Positions 1 to 8,461 of a DNA stretch of 41,001 bases are shown here, one piece after another. A model generated the notes under the pieces. The model was given only the letters and a program-made list of their open reading frames with translations. It searched no databases and had not been told where the DNA came from. The position numbers were made by a program, and so were the translations under genes. This DNA comes from an uncultured Bacteroidota bacterium (GTDB taxonomy: Bacteria > Bacteroidota > Bacteroidia > Chitinophagales > LD1). The stretch is taken from contig CAIOTH010000010.1 in assembly GCA_903861145.1 (NCBI GenBank), forward strand, positions 1-41,001, given 5' to 3'. Position 1 is the first letter of the stretch. Each line of letters opens with the position of its first letter.

Positions 1-1494
1 CATTTGCGGGAAGAACAAAACCTCCTGTATAGTCGCCTGGTTAGTCATTAGCATTGCCAAACGGTCAATACCAATGCCTATGCCCGATGTGGGAGGCATA
101 CCATGCTCAAGTGCACGCAAAAAGTCGTTATCTACAAACATGGCTTCATCGTCACCACGTTCCATTAGCTTGGCTTGCTCTTCAAAGCGGGCGCGTTGGT
201 CAAGCGGGTCGTTTAGTTCGGTGTAGGCATTGGCAATTTCTTTGCCGTTAACCATTAACTCAAAACGTTCAACTAAACCTTCTTTAGTGCGGTGTTTCTT
301 CGTAAGCGGACTTAACTCAACCGGGTAGTCAATAATAAAAGTCGGCTGTATAAAATTGCCTTCGCATTTAGCGCCAAAAATTTCATCAACCAGTTTCCCT
401 TTACCCATACTGGCATCGGTTTCAATGTGCAATTTTTTGCAAACAGTAAGCAATTCTGCCTCGCCCATTTCCGAAATATCAATACCGGTAAATTCAAGGA
501 TTGCATCGTGTATCGAAACTCGTTTAAATGGCGCCTTAAAGCTTATCACCTTATCGCCAACGGTAACTTCGGTAGTTCCGTTAGTGGCCATAGCAACTTG
601 CTCCATCATCTTTTCGGTAAAGTCCATCATCCAGAAATAATCCTTGTAGGCCACGTAAAACTCCAACACGGTAAACTCGGGGTTATGCGTACGGTCCATA
701 CCTTCATTACGGAAATTGCGGCTAAACTCATACACAAAATCAAATCCGCCTACAATCAATCTCTTCAGGTAAAGCTCATTGGCAATACGCAAATAGAAAG
801 GAACATCAAGCGCATTGTGATGCGTAATGAAAGGCCTTGCAGCTGCTCCACCCGGTATGTTTTGCAATACCGGGGTATCAACTTCCAAAGCACCGTGGGT
901 GTTCAAAAAATCGCGCATGGCGCGTATCATGTGGGTGCGCTTAATAAATGTTTCGCGTATCTGAGGATTTACAATCAGGTCAACATAACGCTGACGGAAA
1001 CGTTGTTCAGGATCTGTAAATGCATCAAAGGTTTCACCGTCTTTTTCCTTTACGACTGGCAATGGCCTAAGCGCTTTCGCCAGAAACTTAAAGTCTTTTA
1101 CACGTATGCTGGTTTCACCGGTTTTGGTAATAAACACCTCACCTTTAACGCCAACAATATCACCAATGTCCAATATGTGTTTAATTACTTTTTCGTACAT
1201 GGTTTTGTCCTCCCCGGGGCATATGTTATCAATGGCCAGGAACAACTGTATCTTACCTTTTTCATCCTGTATTTTGGCGAAGGTTATTTTGCCCTTAGGG
1301 ATTAAGCTCATTACGCGGCCGGCAATACTAACCTCCTGCAGGTTTTTTGCTGCATCATCATAAGTGCTCAATATTTGCTGTGTATTGCAGTTTACCTCGA
1401 ACATAGCTGCCGGGTAAGCTTCAATACCTAGGTCTTCCAACTGCTTTAACTTGTCGCGGCGAATAATTTCCTGTTCGCTTAAATGGTTACTCAT
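1..1494 (-). CDS. lysS: lysyl-tRNA synthetase, class II (3' end cut by window edge)
   Basis: Charges tRNA-Lys with lysine in the cytoplasm. The minus-strand frame is open for 498 codons from ATG at 1494 to the window edge. The N-terminal half is an OB-fold anticodon-binding domain. The class II catalytic core follows, with a motif 2 stretch reading FRNEGMDRTHNPEF and a motif 3 stretch reading GIGIGIDRLAM. The last visible residues, FFPQM, match the usual end of the family (FFPQMRPE), so only a few residues should be missing. It is transcribed away from the barrel gene at 1695. Family identity is very secure. Whether any C-terminal extension exists cannot be seen. Confidence 0.97.
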   Translation of the reverse strand, partial: MSNHLSEQEIIRRDKLKQLEDLGIEAYPAAMFEVNCNTQQILSTYDDAAKNLQEVSIAGRVMSLIPKGKITFAKIQDEKGKIQLFLAIDNICPGEDKTMYEKVIKHILDIGDIVGVKGEVFITKTGETSIRVKDFKFLAKALRPLPVVKEKDGETFDAFTDPEQRFRQRYVDLIVNPQIRETFIKRTHMIRAMRDFLNTHGALEVDTPVLQNIPGGAAARPFITHHNALDVPFYLRIANELYLKRLIVGGFDFVYEFSRNFRNEGMDRTHNPEFTVLEFYVAYKDYFWMMDFTEKMMEQVAMATNGTTEVTVGDKVISFKAPFKRVSIHDAILEFTGIDISEMGEAELLTVCKKLHIETDASMGKGKLVDEIFGAKCEGNFIQPTFIIDYPVELSPLTKKHRTKEGLVERFELMVNGKEIANAYTELNDPLDQRARFEEQAKLMERGDDEAMFVDNDFLRALEHGMPPTSGIGIGIDRLAMLMTNQATIQEVLFFPQM

Positions 1495-1694
1495 ACATAA
1501 ATGGTTTAGCGTGTGCGAAAATAACAGACTTTTAGAACCATGGAGGAGGAAACAGGGTCTGAAACCGCCTTTCGCGAAATGATAAATAGTTTTAAAATAT
1601 CCCGATTTGCGTGTTTTATGTGATATACAGACTGAAAAGTATTTTCTTGTAGCCTGCTGAAAGGGCGGAATTCGCCCGTAAAAACTGTTGCAGC
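1495..1694. other. divergent intergenic region lysS / barrel protein
   Basis: About 200 bases between the divergent starts of lysS and the gene at 1695. It must hold both promoters. A short inverted repeat (GGGCG, 5-base loop, CGCCC; 1663-1677) sits just upstream of the plus-strand start and would fold in that gene's leader. No other feature was recognised. Confidence 0.5.
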
Positions 1695-2525
1695 ATGCAG
1701 GCTTTTTATTTGAGATACTTAGTGATTGTTTTTTGCTCACTTGCTAGCATGGTACATTGCATGGCACAAGACAATTACGAGATACAGGTATATGGCTCTG
1801 AAACGGTGCCGAATTATTCTACCATGTTCGAACTCCATTCAAATGTTACTGTTTTTGGTCAGCGTGAAAGTGTAAACGGTGTGGTGCCCAACCAATATGC
1901 ATGGCACGAGACGGTTGAAATAACCCAAGGTATAACCCCCTGGTTCGAAATTGGTTCCTACTTATTTTTGAGTGGCAATAAGGGCGACTATTTGTTGCAC
2001 TATGTTGGCAACCACATCAGGCCGCGCTTCCGCATTCCCGAAAAATGGAATTGGCCCTTGGGTTTAAGCCTTTCAACCGAAATTGGTTATCAAAGAAGGC
2101 AGTATAGCGAAGACACCTGGACGTTGGAGATTCGCCCCATTATAGATAAGGAGTATCAAAACTTTTATGTTGCTTTTAACCCCGCCGTTGATTATTCCAT
2201 TCGGGGATTGAATCACGATGCCGGTCCACAGTTTTCGCCTGCTATAAAAATGAGTTACAAATTCGGCAATAAAGTTAAGGCCGAGGTTGGGTTTGAGTAT
2301 TACGGCAGCCTAGGCGCTTTTAAAAAGATAGACCCGCTTGCATTGCAGCAACATCAGCTGGGTCCCGTGGTCGATATCGATATTTCACCGCTTTGGGAAA
2401 TTAACGTGGGATATATGTTTGGCCTTACGCCAGCTACTGATAAAGGCATCATTAAGCTTATTTTGGGAAGGAGGGCAGATTGGAAAAAGCATCAAAAAAA
2501 AGTTGTGGACTCTAAACTCTTGTAA
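1695..2525 (+). CDS. outer-membrane beta-barrel protein, function unknown
   Basis: A 276-residue exported protein. It starts with a signal peptide (hydrophobic residues about 7-22, cleavage likely after HCMA, before QDNYE). The rest alternates aromatic and polar residues in short amphipathic strands separated by Gly/Asn/Asp turns, as in small outer-membrane barrels (EIGSYLFLSGN, GFEYYGSLGAF, NVGYMFGLTP). No catalytic motif is visible. It resembles the broad 'transporter/outer membrane' group of Bacteroidota proteins in character, but I cannot name its family. It stands alone and ends 5 bases before the convergent hydrolase gene. Confidence 0.65.
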   Translation: MQAFYLRYLVIVFCSLASMVHCMAQDNYEIQVYGSETVPNYSTMFELHSNVTVFGQRESVNGVVPNQYAWHETVEITQGITPWFEIGSYLFLSGNKGDYLLHYVGNHIRPRFRIPEKWNWPLGLSLSTEIGYQRRQYSEDTWTLEIRPIIDKEYQNFYVAFNPAVDYSIRGLNHDAGPQFSPAIKMSYKFGNKVKAEVGFEYYGSLGAFKKIDPLALQQHQLGPVVDIDISPLWEINVGYMFGLTPATDKGIIKLILGRRADWKKHQKKVVDSKLL

Positions 2526-2530
2526 CATCC

Positions 2531-3427
2531 TTAAACCATTTGCTCCTTCAAAAAATCACCGAAGCGCTTATTGGCGTTGCGGGCAGTAGGCAACACTTGC
2601 CAAAACCCCTGGAACACATGCCACATTTCAGGAAAAATATCCAAACGCACATCCACACCTACGGCTTTCGCTTTTTCAGCAAAGCGGGTTGAGTCATCCA
2701 GTAGCATTTCTTCTTCGCCCACCTGTATATAAATAGGTGGGAGCCCCTGCAAATTGGCAAAAACCGGTGAGATATATGGGCCTTTAGGATCTGCATCGCC
2801 GGTGTAATGTTTGCTCCATATAGGCATACCCTCTGCAACGAGCATAGGGTCAATATCTTTTTTGCCGAGATAGGAATTGCCGGTCATAGTGTGGTCTAGC
2901 CACGGGGAAAGTGCAATGGCACATTTGGGTAGGGGTATATTTTTATCGCGCAGGTAAAGCAGTGAGCAAACGGTTAAACCACCACCGGCAGAATCGCCGC
3001 CAAAACAGATATCGTTATGTGTGTACCCGCTTTGCAAAAGATAATGATAAGCGGTAGCGGCATCTTCAACCGCCGCGGGATATTTATCTTCCGGTGCTAA
3101 CCTGTAGTTGATCATCAGTGCCTTTATACCTGAGTGCAGGGCTAATTGTGAAACCAGCGCGCGGTGCGTGTTAATGGAGCCTGTCGCATAACCACCACCA
3201 TGAAAATACAAGAGCACTTTATTTACGTTGCATCCCGCAGGTATTATCCATTGCACCGTCATATCACCAATTTTATCCGGCGTATAGGTAAAGCCGGGTA
3301 ATGGGCCTCTGAATCTTTTGGCTAGCTGTTCAAAACCGCGGCGGGCAAGCAGAAGGTTGGTATAATCAACTCTGGCTTTGAGGGTTAAAAGCATTTTCTT
3401 AATAAGAAACGCTCGCAGTCTGGCCAT
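2531..3427 (-). CDS. alpha/beta hydrolase, hormone-sensitive-lipase type
   Basis: A serine esterase/lipase-like enzyme of 298 residues. The oxyanion-hole motif HGGGY is at residues 76-80. The nucleophile elbow GDSAGG places the catalytic Ser at about residue 146. A downstream Asp (EEEMLLDDS) and His (PEMWHVFQGF) complete the triad. This is the HGGG-type family of carboxylesterases acting on acyl esters; the substrate cannot be read. There is no signal peptide, so it is probably cytoplasmic. It is the last gene of a long minus-strand run, 37 bases after the flavin reductase-like gene, and may be co-transcribed with it. The basic, hydrophobic N-terminus (RLRAFLIKKMLLTLKAR) may lie on the membrane. 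Confidence 0.88.
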   Translation of the reverse strand: MARLRAFLIKKMLLTLKARVDYTNLLLARRGFEQLAKRFRGPLPGFTYTPDKIGDMTVQWIIPAGCNVNKVLLYFHGGGYATGSINTHRALVSQLALHSGIKALMINYRLAPEDKYPAAVEDAATAYHYLLQSGYTHNDICFGGDSAGGGLTVCSLLYLRDKNIPLPKCAIALSPWLDHTMTGNSYLGKKDIDPMLVAEGMPIWSKHYTGDADPKGPYISPVFANLQGLPPIYIQVGEEEMLLDDSTRFAEKAKAVGVDVRLDIFPEMWHVFQGFWQVLPTARNANKRFGDFLKEQMV

Positions 3428-3464
3428 GTAATTTGGTTTAAGAAATAAAAAAAGAGTTAGGTAT

Positions 3465-4388
3465 TTACGCGATTAACGATTCACGCGTCATTTCAACTAT
3501 CATCAGTATTTTAAATGCAAACCAAATATTGCCTTGTTCAATTTCCTGTTTGGCCAGCAAATGCATTTCCTTTTCAAAAGTTTCAAAGTCATTGCCGTAC
3601 TTATCAATAAGCATTTTTACCTCAGGTACAGGCCCCATTTCAAACAATTCTTTTTCCTCGGGCAGTCTTTCCGAACCGGCTATTAAAGCAATATCATTGC
3701 CCGACAAGTATTTTGATTTTCTAATCCCCTCCGGCAAATCATCAAACCCTAAACCCGGGCTATCTGCCATTCTGAACGATGGCACTTCAAAAATATTTTC
3801 TTCACTAATGCGGCACCAAAATTGTTTACTCATTCTGGCTATGTAATTCATTTTATAAGGGTCGATGCTGCCGGCATGGTCTAATACTTTTTCGTTAATG
3901 TGCATCATTACCACTTCGCAAATAATAAGGTTGCCGGCACCACCCAGCGGGCCTGTTTCAATTACCTGTTTTACAATGCACTCCATTTGCACATTGGCTT
4001 CGGCAACCCTCGGTGGTTTTACAATTTCGGAAGCCACCGGCGTTAAGCCAGACTTAGCAAACTCGTTTACCCCTTTAGGGAACATATTGGCAGCCAGGTT
4101 CATTTGGTATAGCATATCATAATGCGCAATATTTACAACGCATTCTGCAACCTCAAGCACATTATCATGCGTGTTTTTCGACTGACCGGTTCTGCCAGAC
4201 CGGGCAGGGGAAAAAATCAAGGTGGGAGGATTTGCACCGAACACATTAAAAAAACTGAAGGGAGCCAGGTTAACATTACCCGCTTTGTCAATAGTGCTTA
4301 CAAAAGCAATGGGCCGTGGAGCAACGGCACTCAATAAATACTCATGTAATTTCGGAACCGGAACTTCGCCGGGTTTAATTTTTAGCAT
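3465..4388 (-). CDS. flavin reductase-like FMN-binding protein
   Basis: A 307-residue protein with the flavin reductase-like (split-barrel FMN-binding) fold in its first ~200 residues. The diagnostic pattern is APRPIAFVSTIDKAGNVNLAPFSFFNVFGANPP in two overlapping parts, followed by SKNTHDNVLEV and an ECVVNI strand. The remaining ~100 residues are a charged tail found in long members of the group. Such enzymes either reduce flavin for a monooxygenase partner or use bound FMN themselves. The gene lies downstream of fumarylacetoacetase in the same minus-strand run, which suggests a role in aromatic compound breakdown; this is inference. Its start lies 17 bases after the small membrane protein gene. 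Confidence 0.88.
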   Translation of the reverse strand: MLKIKPGEVPVPKLHEYLLSAVAPRPIAFVSTIDKAGNVNLAPFSFFNVFGANPPTLIFSPARSGRTGQSKNTHDNVLEVAECVVNIAHYDMLYQMNLAANMFPKGVNEFAKSGLTPVASEIVKPPRVAEANVQMECIVKQVIETGPLGGAGNLIICEVVMMHINEKVLDHAGSIDPYKMNYIARMSKQFWCRISEENIFEVPSFRMADSPGLGFDDLPEGIRKSKYLSGNDIALIAGSERLPEEKELFEMGPVPEVKMLIDKYGNDFETFEKEMHLLAKQEIEQGNIWFAFKILMIVEMTRESLIA

Positions 4389-4405
4389 CGAACAAACTTA
4401 ATAAA

Positions 4406-4756
4406 CTACCCGCTAATAATAATCAAGTAAATAATGGCGGGGCCAATTACACCAATAGATAACAAACCAATGAACAGATTTCCGTATTTCAGATTTAGAT
4501 AACTTAATAGTAGTATATCAGCCAACATCATCAACACATACCAGGGAATCAGATAAATGCAAAAGTAAGTTCCCCGGCTGGGACCTTCGTCCATGGAGCC
4601 GATTATTGCAAACGCGCATAGCATGCCGGCGACTATAATTAGCCATAATAATACGGCCAGGTAGCGTTTCATGCTTTGTAAATTTTCAAACATGTTGCGT
4701 GTACGCAAGCCCCCAATGGCCAATAATAGTAGTAATACTGCCCAGTAGTATTTCAT
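4406..4756 (-). CDS. small integral membrane protein, tandem paralogue 1
   Basis: A 116-residue protein of unknown function with about four predicted membrane helices: residues ~3-16, 33-52, 67-86 and 94-113. It clearly shares ancestry with the next gene upstream (4791-5069). Both start MKYY, have an Arg-Thr/Asn-Met-Phe-Glu element after the first helix, and share the patterns WxVLMMxADILL and LIGxLSIGV. Compared with that copy it has a short insertion after the first helix. The two genes are an old tandem duplication inside the fumarylacetoacetase run. No charged catalytic residues stand out. Confidence 0.7.
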   Translation of the reverse strand: MKYYWAVLLLLLAIGGLRTRNMFENLQSMKRYLAVLLWLIIVAGMLCAFAIIGSMDEGPSRGTYFCIYLIPWYVLMMLADILLLSYLNLKYGNLFIGLLSIGVIGPAIIYLIIISG

Positions 4757-4790
4757 ATGTTATAGTCTTTAAAAACAGCAACCTAATAAA

Positions 4791-5069
4791 CTACTTGCTA
4801 AAAATAAGCATGTATGCAATAGGCGCCAGCACCCCAATAGATAGGACACCGATCAAAGCCTTTCTGAATTTGAGCGTTTTATTGGTAATCAGAAGTATAT
4901 CGGCCACCATCATTAACACAAACCACAACGCCATAAAAATGTAAAAGTAAGTTTTGGGGTTTGGAGCGGCATCATGCTCAAGCGCCATGCCCTGGTATGC
5001 TATTTCAAACATTGTTCGGGCACCGGCACCCATAATTACGAAAAGCAGAGCAATCAGGTAATATTTCAT
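4791..5069 (-). CDS. small integral membrane protein, tandem paralogue 2
   Basis: A 92-residue membrane protein with about three helices: residues 1-16, 41-62 and 70-90. It is the paralogue of 4406-4756, sharing MKYY at the start and WFVLMMVADILL and ALIGVLSIGVLAP near the end. Its ATG overlaps the stop of the lipoprotein gene by 4 bases (5066-5069), so the two are translationally coupled. Function unknown. The name rests only on hydrophobicity and the internal comparison. Confidence 0.7.
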   Translation of the reverse strand: MKYYLIALLFVIMGAGARTMFEIAYQGMALEHDAAPNPKTYFYIFMALWFVLMMVADILLITNKTLKFRKALIGVLSIGVLAPIAYMLIFSK

Positions 5070-5773
5070 GGTTTGCTATTGATTTTTTTGTGCACATCAA
5101 TTCGCACGCTATCTAAAAAGGTCGAAACAATCTTGCCATCCTTCTTTATTTCAAGCTTATAACTCAATGAATCAATGAAAGGAATGGTGTCATAACCAAC
5201 CCACGATTGCGAACCTGTTTTTTTTAAAGAAGTATCAGAAAACAGAGCGGAATATGTCGACCTGATTTTGTAAAAGGCAATATGGTTACTATCAATTATA
5301 ACTGAATGCGTAGATGGGCAAAGTACTAATAAACTATCATCCTGTTCATCGGGCCCGGCGCATAGTCCGCCCGATAACTCCATTTTATCCAGCACTTCAC
5401 CTTTGTCGTTAAAGTTTACTAGCACCAATGCTCCGTAATCATCTGCACTTATATGAACCAAAATAGGTTGAATGCTAATTGTCGAATGCAATTTTGCATA
5501 GTATTTCATACGCACCATTGTCCAACTCGTGCTATCGAAAGGATGGAAGTTACTCAATATCTTCTGCTCAATATTACTATCGACATCAAAACCTTTGTCG
5601 AGACGACTATCGATAAGTGTGTCTTCTACCATTCCGGTGTAATTCACAAACAGATATAACGAGTCCGCAAAAATGGAGGTTGATGGCCGGCCAATATGCG
5701 GGGAACGGTTTTGGCAGGCAAAAAAACCGATTGCCACTAACATGAATATTACCAGGGCTGGTCTAACGTTCAT
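5066..5773 (-). CDS. predicted lipoprotein, function unknown
   Basis: A 235-residue exported protein. The N-terminus MNVRPALVIFMLVAIGFFAC is a signal peptide ending in a lipobox-like IGFFAC with Cys at about residue 20, so it should be lipid-anchored in the periplasm or outer membrane. The mature part is beta-rich with many Asp/Ser residues and no motif I recognise. It overlaps both neighbours by 4 bases (5770-5773 with fumarylacetoacetase, 5066-5069 with the small membrane protein), which shows a compact operon. A role tied to the tyrosine-catabolic gene is possible but not shown. Confidence 0.7.
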   Translation of the reverse strand: MNVRPALVIFMLVAIGFFACQNRSPHIGRPSTSIFADSLYLFVNYTGMVEDTLIDSRLDKGFDVDSNIEQKILSNFHPFDSTSWTMVRMKYYAKLHSTISIQPILVHISADDYGALVLVNFNDKGEVLDKMELSGGLCAGPDEQDDSLLVLCPSTHSVIIDSNHIAFYKIRSTYSALFSDTSLKKTGSQSWVGYDTIPFIDSLSYKLEIKKDGKIVSTFLDSVRIDVHKKINSKP

Positions 5774-7041
5774 TTTGCCGGCAAAATTTTACCACTGCAC
5801 TCGCCAAACCCAATTCTCACACCATCTTTTTCGCAATACCCTTTTATCACTACCGTATCATTGTCCAGTATAAATCTTCTTTCAGTTCCATCAGGCATGG
5901 CAACGGGGTTTTTGCCTTGCCAACTAATCTCAAGCATGCTGCCGTAACTATCGGGTGTTGGCCCGCTGATGGTGCCGCTGGCATACAAATCGCCTACCTG
6001 TATATTACAACCGTTTACGGTGTGATGTGCTAATTGCTGGCACATGTTCCAATACATGTACTTAAAGTTACTGTTCGATACTGTTTTGCTAACGCCGTTT
6101 CCGGTAACAATATCAACCTGTAAATGCAGGTCATAATTTTTTTGTCCATCAAATTGCAGGTAAGGTAACACAGCCGGCTCCTGTTCAGGCGATTCAATTT
6201 TAAATGGCTCGAGCGCCTCCAACGTAACAATCCATGGAGATGCAATCGAACCAAAGTTTTTAGCAAGGAAAGGCCCAAGGGGCACATACTCCCATTTTTG
6301 TAAATCGCGTGCGCTCCAGTCATTAAAAAGTACCAAACCGAAAATATGATCCTCTGCTTGTTGAGTTGATACCGAACTACCCAGCTCGGTTTCTTTCGAA
6401 ACAATAAAAGCAACCTCCAGTTCAAAATCAAGCAATTTCGATGGCCCGAATGAAGGATTTTCTGCATCATCAGCTTTTGTTTGTCCCTTTGGGCGATGAA
6501 TGGGTGTGCCGGATACTACAATAGATGAAGCCCTGCCATGGTACCCCACTGGCAAATGCAGCCAGTTAGGCAGTAAAGCATTTTTAGGGTCTCGAAACAT
6601 TGTGCCAACGTTGGTAGCATGCTCTCTACTCGAATAAAAATCAGTGTAGTTAGGAACATGCACCGGCAAAAGCATTTGGGCATCGCTTTGTTTTACCAAC
6701 ACCGTTTTTTGTAATTCGGTGTTGTTTTTCATCTCAGCATTATCAATATTTAAAAGGTCAGAAAGCCTTTCGCGCACTGCATTGGTAATTGGTTTGCCAA
6801 GCGCTATAAAGTCATTCAAAGTTTTTTGCCATAAAACCTTTTTATCAAAATTGATTGAGTCTAACAAACCGGCCTTTGCCAGTGCGGAAAGGTCAAGAAT
6901 ATAATCACCAATAGCGACCCCTGCGCGCGCGCTGCGGTCATCCGTTTTAAATACTCCAAACGGAAGATTTTGAATAGGGAAGTCACTTCCGGTCTTTACC
7001 TCAATCCACGATTTTAATTTCGGATTATTTGCTCTGCTCAT
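5770..7041 (-). CDS. fahA: fumarylacetoacetase
   Basis: Hydrolyses fumarylacetoacetate to fumarate and acetoacetate, the last step of tyrosine/homogentisate catabolism. The 423 residues match the usual ~420. The family's catalytic features are all present: YTDFYSSREHATNVG with the metal-binding Asp and general-base His, LPVGYHGRAS, LDFELEVAF with paired Glu metal ligands, and FNDWSARDLQKWEY with a further Asp ligand. The C-terminal part has YASGTISGPTPDSYGSMLE. The start ATG at 7041 gives a full N-terminal SH3-like domain. It overlaps the following lipoprotein gene by 4 bases. No homogentisate dioxygenase is in the window, so the rest of the pathway must be elsewhere. Confidence 0.97.
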   Translation of the reverse strand: MSRANNPKLKSWIEVKTGSDFPIQNLPFGVFKTDDRSARAGVAIGDYILDLSALAKAGLLDSINFDKKVLWQKTLNDFIALGKPITNAVRERLSDLLNIDNAEMKNNTELQKTVLVKQSDAQMLLPVHVPNYTDFYSSREHATNVGTMFRDPKNALLPNWLHLPVGYHGRASSIVVSGTPIHRPKGQTKADDAENPSFGPSKLLDFELEVAFIVSKETELGSSVSTQQAEDHIFGLVLFNDWSARDLQKWEYVPLGPFLAKNFGSIASPWIVTLEALEPFKIESPEQEPAVLPYLQFDGQKNYDLHLQVDIVTGNGVSKTVSNSNFKYMYWNMCQQLAHHTVNGCNIQVGDLYASGTISGPTPDSYGSMLEISWQGKNPVAMPDGTERRFILDNDTVVIKGYCEKDGVRIGFGECSGKILPAK

Positions 7042-7066
7042 GTTCGATTTTTAAAAACTTTTATAA

Positions 7067-7100
7067 CTCTTTGCGCTCTCCGCGCCCTTGGCGGTAAATT
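7067..7100. repeat. short dispersed-repeat-like element (TTTGCG...GGCGGTAAATT)
   Basis: The stretch reading CTCTTTGCGCTCTCC then GCGCCCTTGGCGGTAAATT resembles the short 'TTTGCG..TTTGCGGT' repeats I recall between genes in many Bacteroidota genomes. It lies in the 68-base gap ahead of fumarylacetoacetase and has a GC content unlike its surroundings. Only one copy is in this window, so repeat status is inferred from memory. Confidence 0.35.
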
Positions 7101-7109
7101 GTAATGGAT

Positions 7110-7448
7110 TCAAATATCGAAATTCCAATCATTTTCCTTCCCCCCAAATTCGCTGCGGCTTTTTATTTTCTGAATTTGTCTTTCAATGATCATATCAGTA
7201 ATAACCGTGACAAATTGTTCAGGTGCTGTTTGTTTCAATGTTTCGTGCAACTTTCTCTCGCTTACATCTACTCTATACAAAAGCCACATTAGCTTATCCA
7301 TATTTTTCTCGGCCAGTTCTTCAATTCTTGCAATAAGCAGGTTGCGGAAAGCCTGAAACTTTTCCTCGTCGTTTTTTACAACAGGCAGTAATTGGCCATC
7401 AATTTCGAACGATTCAAAAACTTCGTGTTGTATGTCGTCTATATTCAT
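7110..7448 (-). CDS. conserved small protein, function unknown
   Basis: A 112-residue, mostly helical, highly charged cytoplasmic protein with no signal peptide. It has amphipathic helices around EEKFQAFRNLLIARIEELAEKN and KLMWLLYRVDVSERKLHETL, split by a short turn. I do not recognise a named family, though short proteins of this kind beside TIGR02757 genes are familiar from Bacteroidota. Its ATG lies 2 bases after the stop of the TIGR02757 gene, so the two are surely co-transcribed and perhaps functionally linked. Confidence 0.7.
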   Translation of the reverse strand: MNIDDIQHEVFESFEIDGQLLPVVKNDEEKFQAFRNLLIARIEELAEKNMDKLMWLLYRVDVSERKLHETLKQTAPEQFVTVITDMIIERQIQKIKSRSEFGGKENDWNFDI

Positions 7449-7450
7449 TT

Positions 7451-8263
7451 TTACTTTTTACCGAAACTTCCAATGTCGGCCTTATCCAATACCCCTATTC
7501 CAAACAAAGCAAAGTCGTATTTAACCGGGTCTTTCGCATCGAACGACTTTAAATTTTCTGTCAGTTCTAAAACAGTTTCCCAATCCGTTTGTTTTCGGGT
7601 TATCAAACCCAACTTCCGTCCTACTCTATCAACGTGAACATCCAAAGGGCATAGCAGCTGTGCGGGTTTGATTTTGTTCCAAATGCCGAAGTCCACCCCG
7701 CTTTTATCTTTTCTAACCATCCACCGCAAAAACATGTTTATTCGCTTACAGCTTGATTTTCGGACCGGCGTTGCTATATGTTTTCTAGTGCGGTGAGGAG
7801 CGTCTTCCAACGAAAAGAAGAGGTCATGAAATCCCACTAATCCATTTCCCACATGTGCATCCTTTTTGCTCAGCGTGGTATAAAAGGCATCCTCCAGGCT
7901 TTCATGTTTTTGGTAGTAGTATTTAAAAAACTCAATAAAGTAAAGCGTGTCTGTGGCGTTAAACGTACGATGCTTAAATGGCAAAAGCTTTTTCAGGTCT
8001 TTTTCCTGATGACCAAGCATAAAATCGTGCGGCGCCCCATCCATTAAATCAACCAGTTTTTTGGCGGAGGTAATGATTGATTTACGGTTACCCCACGAAA
8101 GCATCGCTGTCCAAAAAGCCATTATTTCTATGTCCTGCTTTTTTGTGAAGGAGTGAGGAATAGAAATAGGATCGGCTTCAATAAATGAGATGGCATTAAA
8201 CTCAACGTATTTCCGCTCCAGTAAGTCGTATATTTTATCGCGGTTGGCCGCTAATTTTTTCAT
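7451..8263 (-). CDS. TIGR02757 / DUF2400 family protein
   Basis: A 270-residue member of the DUF2400 (TIGR02757) family, widespread in Bacteroidota and of unproven function. Diagnostic stretches are DPISIPHSFTKKQDIEIMAF at the N-terminus, SWGNRKSII, KRINMFLRWMVRKDKSGVDFG, CPLDVHVDRVGRKLG and the C-terminal DPVKYDFALFGIGV. The helical core resembles a helix-hairpin-helix DNA-glycosylase-like fold, so a nucleic-acid role is plausible but inferred. It is the first gene of the minus-strand run and faces the repeat protein gene at 8462 across ~200 bases. Confidence 0.9.
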   Translation of the reverse strand: MKKLAANRDKIYDLLERKYVEFNAISFIEADPISIPHSFTKKQDIEIMAFWTAMLSWGNRKSIITSAKKLVDLMDGAPHDFMLGHQEKDLKKLLPFKHRTFNATDTLYFIEFFKYYYQKHESLEDAFYTTLSKKDAHVGNGLVGFHDLFFSLEDAPHRTRKHIATPVRKSSCKRINMFLRWMVRKDKSGVDFGIWNKIKPAQLLCPLDVHVDRVGRKLGLITRKQTDWETVLELTENLKSFDAKDPVKYDFALFGIGVLDKADIGSFGKK

Positions 8264-8405
8264 TTTTTCAGCCCTTTTATAGGCAAATCTCTGTTATAAA
8301 TGCGATTAATAAACATCAATCTGCTAAATCTCATTTTTAGTTTCAATAAAACAGTGTAAAATTGCCAATAATGAAAGTGTTAAAAGAATAATCTTTGGCA
8401 ATTTC

Positions 8406-8434
8406 TTGTATTATTTCACGAAATATTATCTTTA
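8406..8434 (+). promoter_or_regulatory. candidate Bacteroidota promoter (TTG-N18-TATCTTTA)
   Basis: TTG at 8406-8408 and TATCTTTA at 8427-8434 are separated by 18 bases. This is close to the Bacteroidota sigma-ABfr pattern of a -33 TTTG and a -7 TAnnTTTG. It lies 27 bases upstream of the ATG at 8462. Matches of this strength can occur by chance in AT-rich DNA. Confidence 0.4.
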
Positions 8435-8461
8435 AACAATTCTTCAACAAAACAATCGGCT

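Noticed and set aside
427-1305. 292-codon plus-strand open frame
   Set aside because: It lies wholly inside lysS on the other strand, which has clear class II synthetase motifs; the translation is low-quality and Cys/Phe/Asn-rich without any motif.
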